A stretch of 64,000 nucleotides of DNA, taken from positions 94,458,984-94,522,983 of the forward strand of contig OX235265.1 in the NCBI GenBank assembly GCA_944472135.2, given 5' to 3'. The notes beneath the pieces are model-generated. The model was not told where the DNA came from, made no database searches, and saw only the letters and a list, made by a program, of their open reading frames with translations. Every line of letters starts with the position of its first letter. Within the stretch, counting starts at the first letter, position 1. A program made the translations under genes and the position numbers. This stretch comes from Trichobilharzia regenti. Taxonomy: Eukaryota; Platyhelminthes; Trematoda; Strigeidida; Schistosomatidae. This document shows, in pieces, positions 9,794-20,112 of the stretch.

Positions 9794-12700
9794 TGCTGGC
9801 TCCCTCCTTGCATGAAAACAGGAACGGTCTAGTGCACCCGTATCCATTGGACACACTTGACACTTGCACAAGTATAGGCCAAATAAAGAACCCTACCCAC
9901 TTCTGTAACCTAACTAAAAATAAAAGTTCCTTAGTCTATAGCAAATCCAGTACTCCAACTCCTAATTCTCCACCGAAAACAGCACACAACAACTCGATAG
10001 ACATAGGTGAGCATGATGCTGGAACTCCTCTTAACATAGGATCGTCATGTCCAGCAGAACTACTGGGTGCTGAACCATATTCGGGGCTGACTAACGAACT
10101 TAAATACTTCAAATGCTACTTCAACTCTCATCTTTACGTAATCCTCATAAATGCTAGATCTGTTCTAAATAAATTGCCGATGCTCAGAGCACTCACAGTA
10201 ATATACAAACCCCCTGTAATTGTCATCACTGAAACTTGGTGTCATTCGGACATCCTGGATGATGAAATAAGCTTAGATAACTACACACACTTTCGGTGTG
10301 ACAGGGAAGGTGGTAAGGGAGGGGGTTGTCTCATGTACTTCTTGAATGAACTTACTGTATCACAGCTAGAAAGTAGTACACTTAACATGCCTGAGACTCT
10401 ATGGGTTAATGTACACTTAAATAACGTAACAGCACTAATTGGATGCTCCTACAGAGCACCTGGCACCTTTAGTAACTACGAGACCCAACTCATTAATACT
10501 CTGGAGCAATTAACCGACTTACAATACGATCATAAGATCCTATGTGGGGACTTTAACTTACCTGAAATCAACTGGGATATACCCACAGGTCCAACTAAAT
10601 TTGACAAGTTCTTAGACACACTGGATATACTTGGCTGGAAACAAACTGTCACTACTCCCACAAGAGGTAACAACGTACTAGACTTAATCTTCTGCCACAA
10701 TATAAGCCCCCTTTCAACGCTAGTAGGTTCTGAGTTCCCAGGGAGCGACCACAAAACAGTAATGTGTGCACTGCCAATTCCGCTGAGTAGCAATGCATCT
10801 CATACCTCCACTTCACAACAAGTAATATATAGGAACTATAGTAAGGCAAACTGGGCCTTAGTTGAATCGATGCTAAGATCCTCCAAATGGGATGAATACT
10901 TCACTACTGATGACCTATCGAGAGCCCTAACCATCTTCTACCATAACTCAAACATATGCTTAGATGCTGTCATTCCACTCCAAACACTAAAGGTTTCCCC
11001 ACACAGAAAGTCATACATAAAACCAAAGGATCGTAAGAAACTGAAGAAACTCTCAACAAGTTACTTCAAACACCACGACTTTGGCACTCTAGGTCTAATA
11101 CTTAAAACCCTTAGCTCCATCACACAAGCTCAAGATTTCCGTATGAGAAAGGAAGAACGCATCGCAGTAGCCAGTCCTGCTAGAGCGTATGCACTCACAG
11201 AAATCTTAAGGAAGCGAATGAATCGCAAAAATCACAGCATTCCTCTCCTCATAGACAAAGGCAGGCTATGCACTAACTCTGCAGACATATGTGAACTATT
11301 CAACAAAACGTTTGCAGGTAACTACCTTAAGCCCTCAGTCCAGCTACTCGATATACACCCTATTACTAAAATGGCACCAACTCCACTGACACCAAACCAA
11401 ATTAGCACTGTTCAATTCACTTACGCTGACATTAACCAAACTATAAGAACCCTCAAAAGTTCAAAAGGTTTCGGTACCGACGGTATATCATCTTACTTCT
11501 ATAAATATGGTGGCCCTGACATTCCTCTACTACTGCTTAAAATATTCACAATGTCCCTAGAAACCCAAACTTACCCTGACATATGGAAGACTACATTCAT
11601 TATGCCTAAACACAAATCTGGCTCGAAAACTGAAGTCAGTAACTACCGGCCAATCAATATCACACCTATAGCATCTAGAATCATGGAGAGACTAGTCAAA
11701 AATAACCTAATCAAACACATGCTTAGCTGCAACATCATAAGTCCGAACCAACATGGATTCCTGAAATCCAGATCATGTTTAACATGTCACCTAGACTTCT
11801 TCAATTTTGTAACCAGCAGTCGTGACAGACGGCAACTAGTACTTGTCATCTACTTTGACATTTCTAAGGCATTTGACCGTGTTGACCATTTACTGCTAAC
11901 AAATAAACTGAACTCCTTAGGAATACGTGACCCATTATTAGGATGGCTTAAATCATTCCTTAACAATAGGTCCCAAATAGTTAAACTCGGGTCTGCAACC
12001 TCCAAACCTAGCCCTATCACTTCTGGTGTAGTACAAGGTAGTGTCATTGGACCCCTCCTATTTACACTATACATCAATGACATATGCGCTTGCTTCACGC
12101 ACGGGAAACCATTCATCTTTGCAGATGACCTAAAAGTAGCTTATACATTCCAACGTGATGACTTAGGGAACTTCGAGAATGTAGTACAGAAGGAATTAGA
12201 TAAAATGGCTGCTTGGTCGTCCCTATGGAATCTCCAATTTAATCTGAACAAATGTGGCTGGATCTGCTTCGGTGCACCCTCAATCGACCTGAAATTAACG
12301 CTCCAATCTGCTAACCTAACAAGACTCCGAAATGTCGTTGACCTAGGCCTGAGGTACTCTAGTGACTTGACATTCTCAGAGCAAGTAGCATCACAGACTA
12401 GAAAATCGAGGATGCTCTTAGGATGCATACTCAGGAACTTTCACGACAATGAAGCCAAGCTAATTCTGTACAAAACATGTGTCAGACCACTACTAGAATA
12501 CTGTCCATTTATTATAAGCAGCACTCGCACACGTGACAAGCTAAGGATGGAAAGTATCCAACGATATTTTACCTCAAAACTGCTTGGCTACGATTGTAAG
12601 GAAGACTACATCTCACGGTGCATGATCCTAAAACTCGACCCACTTTGGACAAGGCGACTTATTATAAACCTAATATTCTTCTTTAAGGTCCTTCACAAAA

Positions 12701-12987
12701 TATCTTTCTCAGGTAACAGGGACATACAATTCGCACAGGAAGGTTCTTACGATCTGCGTAACCAAACTTCCACAGTGACAACTCATTCTTTTAAGTCAAC
12801 ACTCCGTGAAAACTTCTTCACAGTCATGTATTCTAAAATATGGAATAGCCTACCCCTAGATATCAGAACTTGCTCTTCGGTTACAAGCTTCAAACGCTCT
12901 CTATACAGACTGTTGCACTCTACAGATTATATTAATAAACTATTTACTCCTAGAACGAATCAAGCACTAATCTACTACAGCACCTAA
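9697..12987 (+). CDS. LINE-B ORF2: endonuclease-reverse transcriptase
   Basis: This frame encodes up to 1096 aa and supplies target nicking and reverse transcription. The true start may be downstream of ATG 9697, since the first ~145 residues are low complexity. The EEP endonuclease lies around 145-365, with INARSVLNKL, ITETWC, GGGCLMYF, GCSYRAP, CGDFNLPEINW, VLDLIF and GSDHKTVM. The RT follows from about 580 with NYRPINITPIASRIMER, QHGFLKSRSC, YFDISKAFDRVDH, GVVQGSVIGPLLFTLYIND and FADDLK. All expected catalytic aspartates (DISKAFD and FADD) and the endonuclease residues are visible. No RNase H domain is seen, as is usual for CR1/Jockey-like elements. No stop or frameshift interrupts the ORF, so activity is plausible. 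Confidence 0.9.
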   Translation: MVITRIQSFFIPRVPVSVEKTAGRDVNTPKPLVLAPSLHENRNGLVHPYPLDTLDTCTSIGQIKNPTHFCNLTKNKSSLVYSKSSTPTPNSPPKTAHNNSIDIGEHDAGTPLNIGSSCPAELLGAEPYSGLTNELKYFKCYFNSHLYVILINARSVLNKLPMLRALTVIYKPPVIVITETWCHSDILDDEISLDNYTHFRCDREGGKGGGCLMYFLNELTVSQLESSTLNMPETLWVNVHLNNVTALIGCSYRAPGTFSNYETQLINTLEQLTDLQYDHKILCGDFNLPEINWDIPTGPTKFDKFLDTLDILGWKQTVTTPTRGNNVLDLIFCHNISPLSTLVGSEFPGSDHKTVMCALPIPLSSNASHTSTSQQVIYRNYSKANWALVESMLRSSKWDEYFTTDDLSRALTIFYHNSNICLDAVIPLQTLKVSPHRKSYIKPKDRKKLKKLSTSYFKHHDFGTLGLILKTLSSITQAQDFRMRKEERIAVASPARAYALTEILRKRMNRKNHSIPLLIDKGRLCTNSADICELFNKTFAGNYLKPSVQLLDIHPITKMAPTPLTPNQISTVQFTYADINQTIRTLKSSKGFGTDGISSYFYKYGGPDIPLLLLKIFTMSLETQTYPDIWKTTFIMPKHKSGSKTEVSNYRPINITPIASRIMERLVKNNLIKHMLSCNIISPNQHGFLKSRSCLTCHLDFFNFVTSSRDRRQLVLVIYFDISKAFDRVDHLLLTNKLNSLGIRDPLLGWLKSFLNNRSQIVKLGSATSKPSPITSGVVQGSVIGPLLFTLYINDICACFTHGKPFIFADDLKVAYTFQRDDLGNFENVVQKELDKMAAWSSLWNLQFNLNKCGWICFGAPSIDLKLTLQSANLTRLRNVVDLGLRYSSDLTFSEQVASQTRKSRMLLGCILRNFHDNEAKLILYKTCVRPLLEYCPFIISSTRTRDKLRMESIQRYFTSKLLGYDCKEDYISRCMILKLDPLWTRRLIINLIFFFKVLHKISFSGNRDIQFAQEGSYDLRNQTSTVTTHSFKSTLRENFFTVMYSKIWNSLPLDIRTCSSVTSFKRSLYRLLHSTDYINKLFTPRTNQALIYYST

Positions 12988-14145
12988 AAGACGCACTTCA
13001 ACACCCTTAGCAATCTTTAAACTATAAATAAACTAGCAGCATGGATGCATAAAGACATAGTACGGAACATACAGGATTAGTCTACCCTTAGAAATAGGAC
13101 CTATCCCTCATTGTAACCTTCAAACGCTTGCTATGTAAACTGTTTTATTCTAAAGACTATCCCTACCAGAACCCATTACTTATTTCTAAAACGCATCAGT
13201 CATTAGAACAATAAAAACGCTCAGACTATTAATACACATTATGACATTAAATAAACTCTAAGACTTCGCATAAATACGTGAAAACGCAGATACAATATAG
13301 AAAAATGTTTACTTAAGTATAATTAAGATAAACATTTATAAATGAATCATGTATTAATGTTCTTTTCATGTTCACATACTTTCTCTTTCTGGTATTTTGC
13401 TGCTCCTATTCATCTTCTGGTCGAGGTCGAACAACCCTGCATCTAAACTGAAATGAGGATTAATTCCAAACCGTCTATCTCATAACCACTCAAATTCCAT
13501 GAACGATCCAATTCTACCATTTGAAGACGCTGGCGAACATGCTGTAAATGAGTATTCATGATCTGAAATGAAGAAGCAACTGGTTTTCAAACAGTTTTCA
13601 ACGTTTTACTCAACTTACGAATACAGTCCGCCATGCAGACACAAATGGAGCAAATGGAGAATTCTGGAATCGACCTCGGCACCATTTGATGCAGTAAAAC
13701 AACCCAACATGACCTTATCTAGTTTTCGTATCCACGATCAAATTTCTTTCCTGTTATGAAACTACGATAAGAGTGCTGAAAAAATGGAATAAATATATCA
13801 CTGATCTCAACATAATACATCAATAATCTTTAAGCCATGGGTGCTGCTCACAACAAAGTTATATAAGAGAATTGACTTCAAGCTTTATTTTTCCCAGATA
13901 TCTGTATTACATTCATCTGATGTCTGGGTTTTTTGTTAATGCGAAGACAATATTTCTATATCTCTTTATGTGCTACACAAACAGACTTTATAGCAGACTG
14001 TTCCTACTGACTCTAATGTCAGAAAGAACAACCAAACTGTAAATTCATTATACATTAAATTGTGTGTAATTTATATAATAACTTATCCATGCCTGTACAA
14101 TTGGTATGTTCCTGCATAAACAGGAAGAAATATATATATATATAT
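12988..14145 (+). other. LINE-B 3' untranslated region
   Basis: This 1.16-kb stretch follows the ORF2 stop and has no convincing ORF. It is AT-rich and ends in GAAGAAA plus a (TA)n tract joined to the target. Short terminal tandem repeats instead of poly(A) fit CR1-type LINEs. Confidence 0.65.
14109..14126 (+). promoter_or_regulatory. Hairpin near the LINE-B 3' end
   Basis: TTCCTG (14109-14114) and CAGGAA (14121-14126) are perfect complements around the loop CATAAA. It lies about 19 bases before the element end. A 3'-terminal stem-loop is a typical RT-recognition signal in CR1-like LINEs; the role here is inferred. Confidence 0.5.
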
Positions 14146-14845
14146 ATCATCATGCTGGCACTGTGGTGCGTGGCACTTTGTAAAGTCTTGTCCGTACAAA
14201 AATCATCGTTGCAGCATGTGCAACATCGTCGGTCATAAAAATGGTTTTTGTCGGCCACGCAAACCCAGATGTCAAAATCCAGCAAAAGCTCGACAAACGG
14301 TTGGTCCTAAATCTCCAAGGAGATCATTGAGTCTACTCGCAACCTGTCAAGTCATAACTCCGTGTATGCGGAAATATCTTGACCTTCAGATGAATGGTCA
14401 TGATGCACGTCTGCAGCTAGATACCGCCTCCGATATTACTGTTATATCAGAGAAAATTTGGAATAATATTGGCAGACCACCTATCACCAATACTTCCCAG
14501 TCTCTTGTCAGCGCCTGTGGTGGGCGGCTCAAACTTATTGGCGAACTCAAATGTTCCGTTTCCTTCCGCAATACCAAATTCACAGGAATTCGCTACGTCA
14601 CCAAGAGTGATTTAGATCTTTTGGGACTTGATTGGTTCGATCGTTTGCACCTGGCTGATGTCCCACTAAATTCGCTATGCAATGCAGTCAAGAAGCATAA
14701 ATTGTCAGACAATTCCGGACGAAGCCGAAGCCGTAAACCCAACACGCAGACGAAACGACAGACGTCAACAACAAGCCCAAAGGTTCCAGATAAACCCCCA
14801 GGTAAACATCCTACTAATCATCAATCTTCTCAAAAGGGGAGGTGA
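14146..14845 (+). pseudogene. Gag-protease, unit 2, 3' part (split by LINE-B)
   Basis: This continues the reading of unit 2 from the first zinc knuckle to the end (residues about 279-511 of the intact protein). It keeps both zinc knuckles, the protease motif DTAS and the basic tail, and ends with TGA at the LTR start. One silent difference from unit 1 is visible in the protease region (GCCTCC versus GCCTCT). The first in-frame ATG is 14216, inside the second knuckle, so this half is unlikely to make a useful product. Confidence 0.88.
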
Positions 14846-15365
14846 TATGTATCCACATATATATATTTATGTGTGTGTGTGTATGTTGGTCTCTCTTTCT
14901 ATGTACTCTCTTAGTCTGTGACCATTTCACTTGTATGAACTTGTCTCCTTTTACAAATGTATATTCTCCTTATATTATATTATATATAATATGAGTGTTT
15001 GTTGACAGTCCGTTGCTTGGTGACATATATCCATATATGGTGGTTGTTGACATGTCTGCTATATTTCTCTATGTATATATGGATCGATACTTCATTATAA
15101 TTAGCCATTCATGTCAAGACTGTCTAGTGATTTGTTCACACGCTTTGTCTGGAACATTCATATATATTTCGCATTCACAATTTGTGTGACTTTTACTTCT
15201 TTACTTACTTACTGTGGTGTGATACCACTCTTTGCATTTTCCTTGTGTTTGGAAAATAGAAGTATCATCGCAAACCTAGTGGTCTTCTGATTTCCGCCTT
15301 CTTACGTCAGGACTATTAAATTCTCGACCAGTACATAGCAATAATTTAGCGACGAGTGCATAACA
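14843..15365 (+). repeat. Shared LTR between Gypsy-like units 2 and 3
   Basis: This is the same 523-bp LTR as at 6655-7177, with the same polypurine tract before it and primer-binding-like leader after it. Confidence 0.85.
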
Positions 15366-15424
15366 ATTTGGCGACGGGGAAAACTACTATTAACCACTCA
15401 GCAGCAGCAACATAACAATTTACT

Positions 15425-16960
15425 ATGGATCCTTCTAAATTGGAATTATTGTTTGAACGACAAATGAAATTGATGGAAATGTTCGTCAACCAACAGACTG
15501 GTCCAGCTTCACCTTCAAGCAATCCCAATCATACCATGCTAACATCTGTCGACAGAATTGTGAACAGTATTTCACAGTTCAACTTTGACCCAGATGCTAA
15601 TGTCACTTTTGACACATGGTATCAGCGTTATGAGGACTTATTCACTGTTGATCTCGCCTCACAAGACGATGCCTGGAAGGTGCGAGTGTTGTTACGTAAA
15701 TTGGGTCCGGCAGAATATGAACGGTACTGCAACCTAATTTTACCCCAGAAACCACGTGACAAGTGTTTCGATGATACAATAAAGCTGCTGCGTGAACATT
15801 CTGGAGACCACTCCTCATTATTCAGCACACGTTATCGTTGCCTCAAGCTGACAATGAATGAAAATGATGATTTTCTTACTCACGTTGGCACAGTCAACCG
15901 AGAATGTGAGAGATTTCGACTCAGGTCCTTAACAGATGATCAATTCAAAGCCTTGATTCTCATATGCAGTCTTCAATCTCCTCGTTTCACAGATATCCGA
16001 ACTCGACTGCTCAATCAGCTAGAACAAAATCCTAAGTTAACATTACATGACATAGCTGATGAATATCAACGGCTGATTAATCTGCAGAAAGACATACACC
16101 TGGTCGAATCAACACCTTCCAGAAGCTCTGATATTCATGCATTACGAAAGAGCAAAAATCTCTCATCATCTACTCCTGACCCACCTACTTTCTCTAATGT
16201 TCCACGGAAATCTACACATACTCGTCCAACTTCACAAAATACTGCAAAGAGGACCCCACCATCATCATGCTGGCACTGTGGTGCGTGGCACTTTGTAAAG
16301 TCTTGTCCGTACAAAAATCATCGTTGCAGCATGTGCAACATCGTCGGTCATAAAAATGGTTTTTGTCGGCCACGCAAACCCAGATGTCAAAATCCAGCAA
16401 AAGCTCGACAAACGGTTGGTCCTAAATCTCCAAGGAGATCATTGAGTCTACTCGCAACCTGTCAAGTCATAACTCCGTGTATGCGGAAATATCTTGACCT
16501 TCAGATGAATGGTCATGATGCACGTCTGCAGCTAGATACCGCCTCTGATATTACTGTTATATCAGAGAAAATTTGGAATAATATTGGCAGACCACCTATC
16601 ACCAATACTTCCCAGTCTCTTGTCAGCGCCTGTGGTGGGCGGCTCAAACTTATTGGCGAACTCAAATGTTCCGTTTCCTTCCGCAATACCAAATTCACAG
16701 GAATTCGCTACGTCACCAAGAGTGATTTAGATCTTTTGGGACTTGATTGGTTCGATCGTTTGCACCTGGCTGATGTCCCACTAAATTCGCTATGCAATGC
16801 AGTCAAGAAGCATAAATTGTCAGACAATTCCGGACGAAGCCGAAGCCGTAAACCCAACACGCAGACGAAACGACAGACGTCAACAACAAGCCCAAAGGTT
16901 CCAGATAAACCCCCAGGTAAACATCCTACTAATCATCAATCTTCTCAAAAGGGGAGGTGA
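15425..16960 (+). CDS. Gag-protease polyprotein of a Gypsy-like element, unit 3
   Basis: This 511-aa ORF matches the unit 1 protein residue for residue as far as I can compare: capsid region, two zinc knuckles at about 282-314, retropepsin with DTAS at 371-374, and no RT or integrase. After removal of LINE-B and its 3-bp duplication, the spacing from unit 2 is again exactly 2115 bp. Such identity suggests recent amplification or gene conversion within the array. The TGA stop (16958-16960) is again contributed by the LTR. Confidence 0.86.
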   Translation: MDPSKLELLFERQMKLMEMFVNQQTGPASPSSNPNHTMLTSVDRIVNSISQFNFDPDANVTFDTWYQRYEDLFTVDLASQDDAWKVRVLLRKLGPAEYERYCNLILPQKPRDKCFDDTIKLLREHSGDHSSLFSTRYRCLKLTMNENDDFLTHVGTVNRECERFRLRSLTDDQFKALILICSLQSPRFTDIRTRLLNQLEQNPKLTLHDIADEYQRLINLQKDIHLVESTPSRSSDIHALRKSKNLSSSTPDPPTFSNVPRKSTHTRPTSQNTAKRTPPSSCWHCGAWHFVKSCPYKNHRCSMCNIVGHKNGFCRPRKPRCQNPAKARQTVGPKSPRRSLSLLATCQVITPCMRKYLDLQMNGHDARLQLDTASDITVISEKIWNNIGRPPITNTSQSLVSACGGRLKLIGELKCSVSFRNTKFTGIRYVTKSDLDLLGLDWFDRLHLADVPLNSLCNAVKKHKLSDNSGRSRSRKPNTQTKRQTSTTSPKVPDKPPGKHPTNHQSSQKGR

Positions 16961-17186
16961 TATGTATCCACATATATATTTATGTGTGTGTGTGTATGTT
17001 GGTCTCTCTTCTATGTACTCTCTTAGTCTGTGACCATTTCACTTGTATGAACTTGTCTCCTTTTACAAATGTATATTCTTTATATTATATTATAATATGA
17101 GTGTTTGTTGACAGTCCGTTGCTTGGTGACATATATCCATATATGGTGGTTGTTGACATGTCTGCTATATTTCTCTATGTATATAT
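16958..17186 (+). repeat. Truncated terminal LTR of the Gypsy-like array
   Basis: The LTR runs for about 229 bp and breaks in a TATATAT run, where the full LTR continues GGATCGATAC. It shows several small indels compared with the inner LTRs. The following sequence is antisense LINE-C, so the right end of the array has been cut by a rearrangement and no target duplication can be checked. Confidence 0.8.
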
Positions 17187-17560
17187 TTTGTTCTCCAGAC
17201 ATGCCATGATAGCTTCCTCGATGGTTCTTTCCGACCTCTTGTTTAGGTTGCTGGTGAGAATAACTGGAGTGTAGTTTGAATGGGATTGTCTTGATCCTAC
17301 TTTGTGGATCGAGGTCCTTCCAGTCTCACAGCAACGCACATATTGGGGAGATAGCTTGAAGATTGTAACCAGTGGATCGGTTATACGGGGTGATAGCTTC
17401 TTGAGACGGTGTTTATGGTTCCTTACGTTCATGGGTGATCAACAAATTCTGATCATCTACAAAGGACTGCTCTGGATTCCTCCAAAATACGTATGGACCA
17501 ATGAGAGTAGCAAAGTTCATTTGGCATTCAAGTGCCAGATCATATGACACAGAGGGAATA
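17187..17560 (-). pseudogene. Antisense LINE-C reverse transcriptase fragment (block P2)
   Basis: The minus strand encodes part of an RT domain, including KVGSRQSHSNYTPVILTSN and an ERTIEEAI helix typical of the region after the fingers motif. Upstream of it the minus-strand frame is interrupted. The block is paralogous to 1-214, 43340-43690 and 44758-45110. It is not functional. It is the left flank of BEL copy I. Confidence 0.65.
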
Positions 17561-17565
17561 CCAGT

Positions 17566-17920
17566 TTTCAATGTAGTTGAAGATTGAACGATCAATTCAT
17601 GGTTGTTTGCTCAAGACCAACTTCCCCAATTTTCGCGCAGTCATCAATACGCCAGTCATCGTCTCATCGGTCGCTGTTCAGAAAGAAGAAAGTAAAACCG
17701 TCAGAAGTAATATTGTGATTTATTGTTGTAATATTTGTTCACAGACCTTAGTTGTATCATTGTTTATATGTCGGTGTAACAATAAAGAATCCTCGAGTCC
17801 AATTGGTGTTTTGGTTTTTTCGTCCGTTATTACTAAGCGTTTCTGAGAAACTTCAAGGAACAGCGTGAGCCCGAGCGTAGCAAGAGCTGGGCATTAACGG
17901 TTTACGAGATGTGGCTGACA
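17566..17920 (+). repeat. 5' LTR of BEL copy I
   Basis: 355 bp, starting TTTCA (the 3' LTR has TGTCA) and ending GCTGACA. It carries small indels relative to the 359-bp 3' LTR. An AATAAA signal lies in the AACAATAAAG segment near 17780. The TTTCA start is shared with the solo LTR at 215. Confidence 0.9.
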
Positions 17921-18065
17921 GTTTCTGACGGTACAACCAGTTTTAAACGGTTTTGGACAGTTGGCACGACTTTGGATAGTAACCGTTCATCTTTCCTGGT
18001 GCCGGTCAAGTCCTCTTTGAACAAGCAATATCTGGAACGTTTTTGGAATTGGGTCAAGTTCAACA

Positions 18066-20112
18066 ATGCCTGGGTCAAAGAAGGGACAGAGTGTCTTGGA
18101 TGCAAACAGGAAAGTAAGTCATGGTGACTTGTCTGTTAATTGTAACGATGTGTCTGATGTTAAGCATGACATGGTTGATGTTACTGTTTCGCCGTTCAGG
18201 GATAATAGGAACATCAAACTCCCTAAATTTGAACCACGGTGTTTCGATGGAAACCCGGCTGATTATTTACAATTTGTAAAGGAGTTTGAGATCATGTTGA
18301 GTGGTTTTTATTAAATGATGAATTGAAGTTAATGTATTTGATGAGATATTGCACTGGAGATGCTGCAAGAGCTATACAGTGCTGTAAGTTTATGAAGCGA
18401 AAGAGGGCTACGATGAGGCTATGAGCATACTACGTCAAAGGTTTGGAAGACCTTCAATGATTGTAAGGAACGTATACGAAGCTGTCAAAGGTAATGGCAG
18501 TCAACTTCAAGATGACTCCAAGGCACTTACTGAGTTTTTAGATAATCTTATGACTTATAAGAATACCTTGATTTCTATGAATTGCATGAGTGACCTCAAC
18601 TCCAGCTCAGTCCTAGAGGTAATTGCGAGACGCCTACCTACTCGGCTGCAAAGGAAATGGGTAAAAATAAGCTCTCGTATAGAGGAGGAGGGTATCGAGC
18701 CAAGGTTTGATGATATTCTGAGACTGGTGAAGGACAGTGTCAACCAGGCGATGGGCAAATTCGCCAGCATTTTGCATTCTAAGGTAGAACCTAAGGAACC
18801 AGTGAATATAAGGAAGGCATTTGTGGTGAAGTCTCAAGACACAACGAGAAAGGATGAGTGTATTGTTTGCCATAACATGCATCAATTGAGTGATTGTAAT
18901 CGCTTTATCGCTATGTCACCCGTAGAAAGGTTAAAAATGGCAAAGCAGAAGCGGCTGTGTTTCAGTTGTTTAAAGATTGGGCATACAAAGTGGAATTGTA
19001 AGGCGACAAACAAAGGAAGTAGTGGTTTAACGGATATGCACCCACTTCTGAGACAGTGAACGAACCTGGGAATTCGGTTAATTGTAATAGTATCTCTAGA
19101 CCCCTTGACACCCCACAAGTTTTCTTAGGGGTATTACCAGTTAAGGTGAAAGGACCGAAATCTTCAGTAGAGACTTATGCATTGTTGGATAATGGTTCAG
19201 ACGTTACATTGATAGATGCTGAACTGGCTGGTTGCTTGGGTATTAAAGGCCCAAAGCAACCCCCTTGGTTGTAAATACTTTCAATTCTGCGAAAACAGTA
19301 GTATGTGAACGAGTGTCATTTCAGTTAGAATCCTTGGCTACTGGGGAGACCGTGGAAGTGGATACTGCTTACACTACCTCCAGTATGAAACTCGGCGAAG
19401 CTATAGTACCTAGTCGTGAAACGGTTGTCGGTAAGCCATACCTGTGTGACATACCATCTTCCACACTGAAAGATGGAAGAGTGAGAGTACTCATTGGATG
19501 TAGTGTCCAAAGCTCACAAGGTATTAGAAGAGAGAATTGGAGGTAGAGATGATCTGTTCGCGACGAAAACACCACTGGGATGGACAGTGAGAGGACCTAT
19601 ACCCATAGTCCACATATCATCATTAGTTGCAAACGATGGGGACAAACTAGAAACTATGATTAAAAATATGTATGATAAGGAGTTTTGTGACTGCGGTGTC
19701 CCTGAGACGGGTCGTTCTGTAGAAGACTTAAAAGCAGTTAAAATAGCCGAGGAGTTAAAAAAATACGAAAACGGGCGTTTCAGCGTTGGCCTACCATGGA
19801 GATTCAAAGATAGACAGTTGGTTTGTAATAGGAAAGTTGCTCTTAAGAGACTAATGGGTTTACAGAAGAAATTCTGTCAGATGCGGAACTCTGGTCCAAA
19901 TATAAGGAGGTCGTCGATAAACATATAATGAAGGGTTACGTTGAAAGACTAGTTGATCAGAGTGAGCCAGGGAAGTGGTATTTGCCCCATCATCCGTCTT
20001 TAACCCGAGGAAGCCAGGTAAACTCCGTGTGGTGTTTGATTGTTCTGCCGAACATGAAGGAGTCTCCTTTAATGATAATCTGTATAGTGGCCCAGATTGC
20101 GTGAGCTAATTA
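18066..20112 (+). pseudogene. BEL copy I gag and protease (multiple frameshifts)
   Basis: This is homologous to the open reading frame of copy II at 45620. Gag begins at ATG 18066 (MPGSKK) with a DUF1759-like capsid region (KLPKFEPRCFDGNPADY), a CCHC knuckle (CFSCLKIGHTKWNC) and a protease with LLDNGSD. Compared with copy II, single- or double-base indels occur near 18310, 18397, 19052, 19262, 19505, 19868 and 19997, and a nonsense change TCA to TAA sits at 20107-20109. Many of the indels are in homopolymers, so uncorrected sequencing error is a real alternative to decay. The RT half downstream is open, which makes the contrast notable. Confidence 0.85.

Larger units (their letters stand above)
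8076..14145 (+). mobile_element. LINE-B, near-complete CR1/Jockey-like non-LTR retrotransposon
   Basis: The element is 6070 bp with ORF1 (8210-9793), ORF2 (to 12987), a 3' untranslated region and a terminal (TA)n tract. It is inserted into the gag of Gypsy-like unit 2. Comparing the intact sequence at 5952 shows a 3-bp duplication, ATC, at 8073-8075 and 14146-14148. Both ORFs are open, so the copy is young or potentially active. It is the most recent event in this array, because it does not occur in units 1 and 3. Confidence 0.88.

Noticed and set aside
4538..17186. Full Gypsy element with RT and integrase hidden in another frame
   Set aside because: The 2115-bp unit is filled by LTR, leader and gag-protease; no RT motifs other than those of the LINE insertion were found on either strand.
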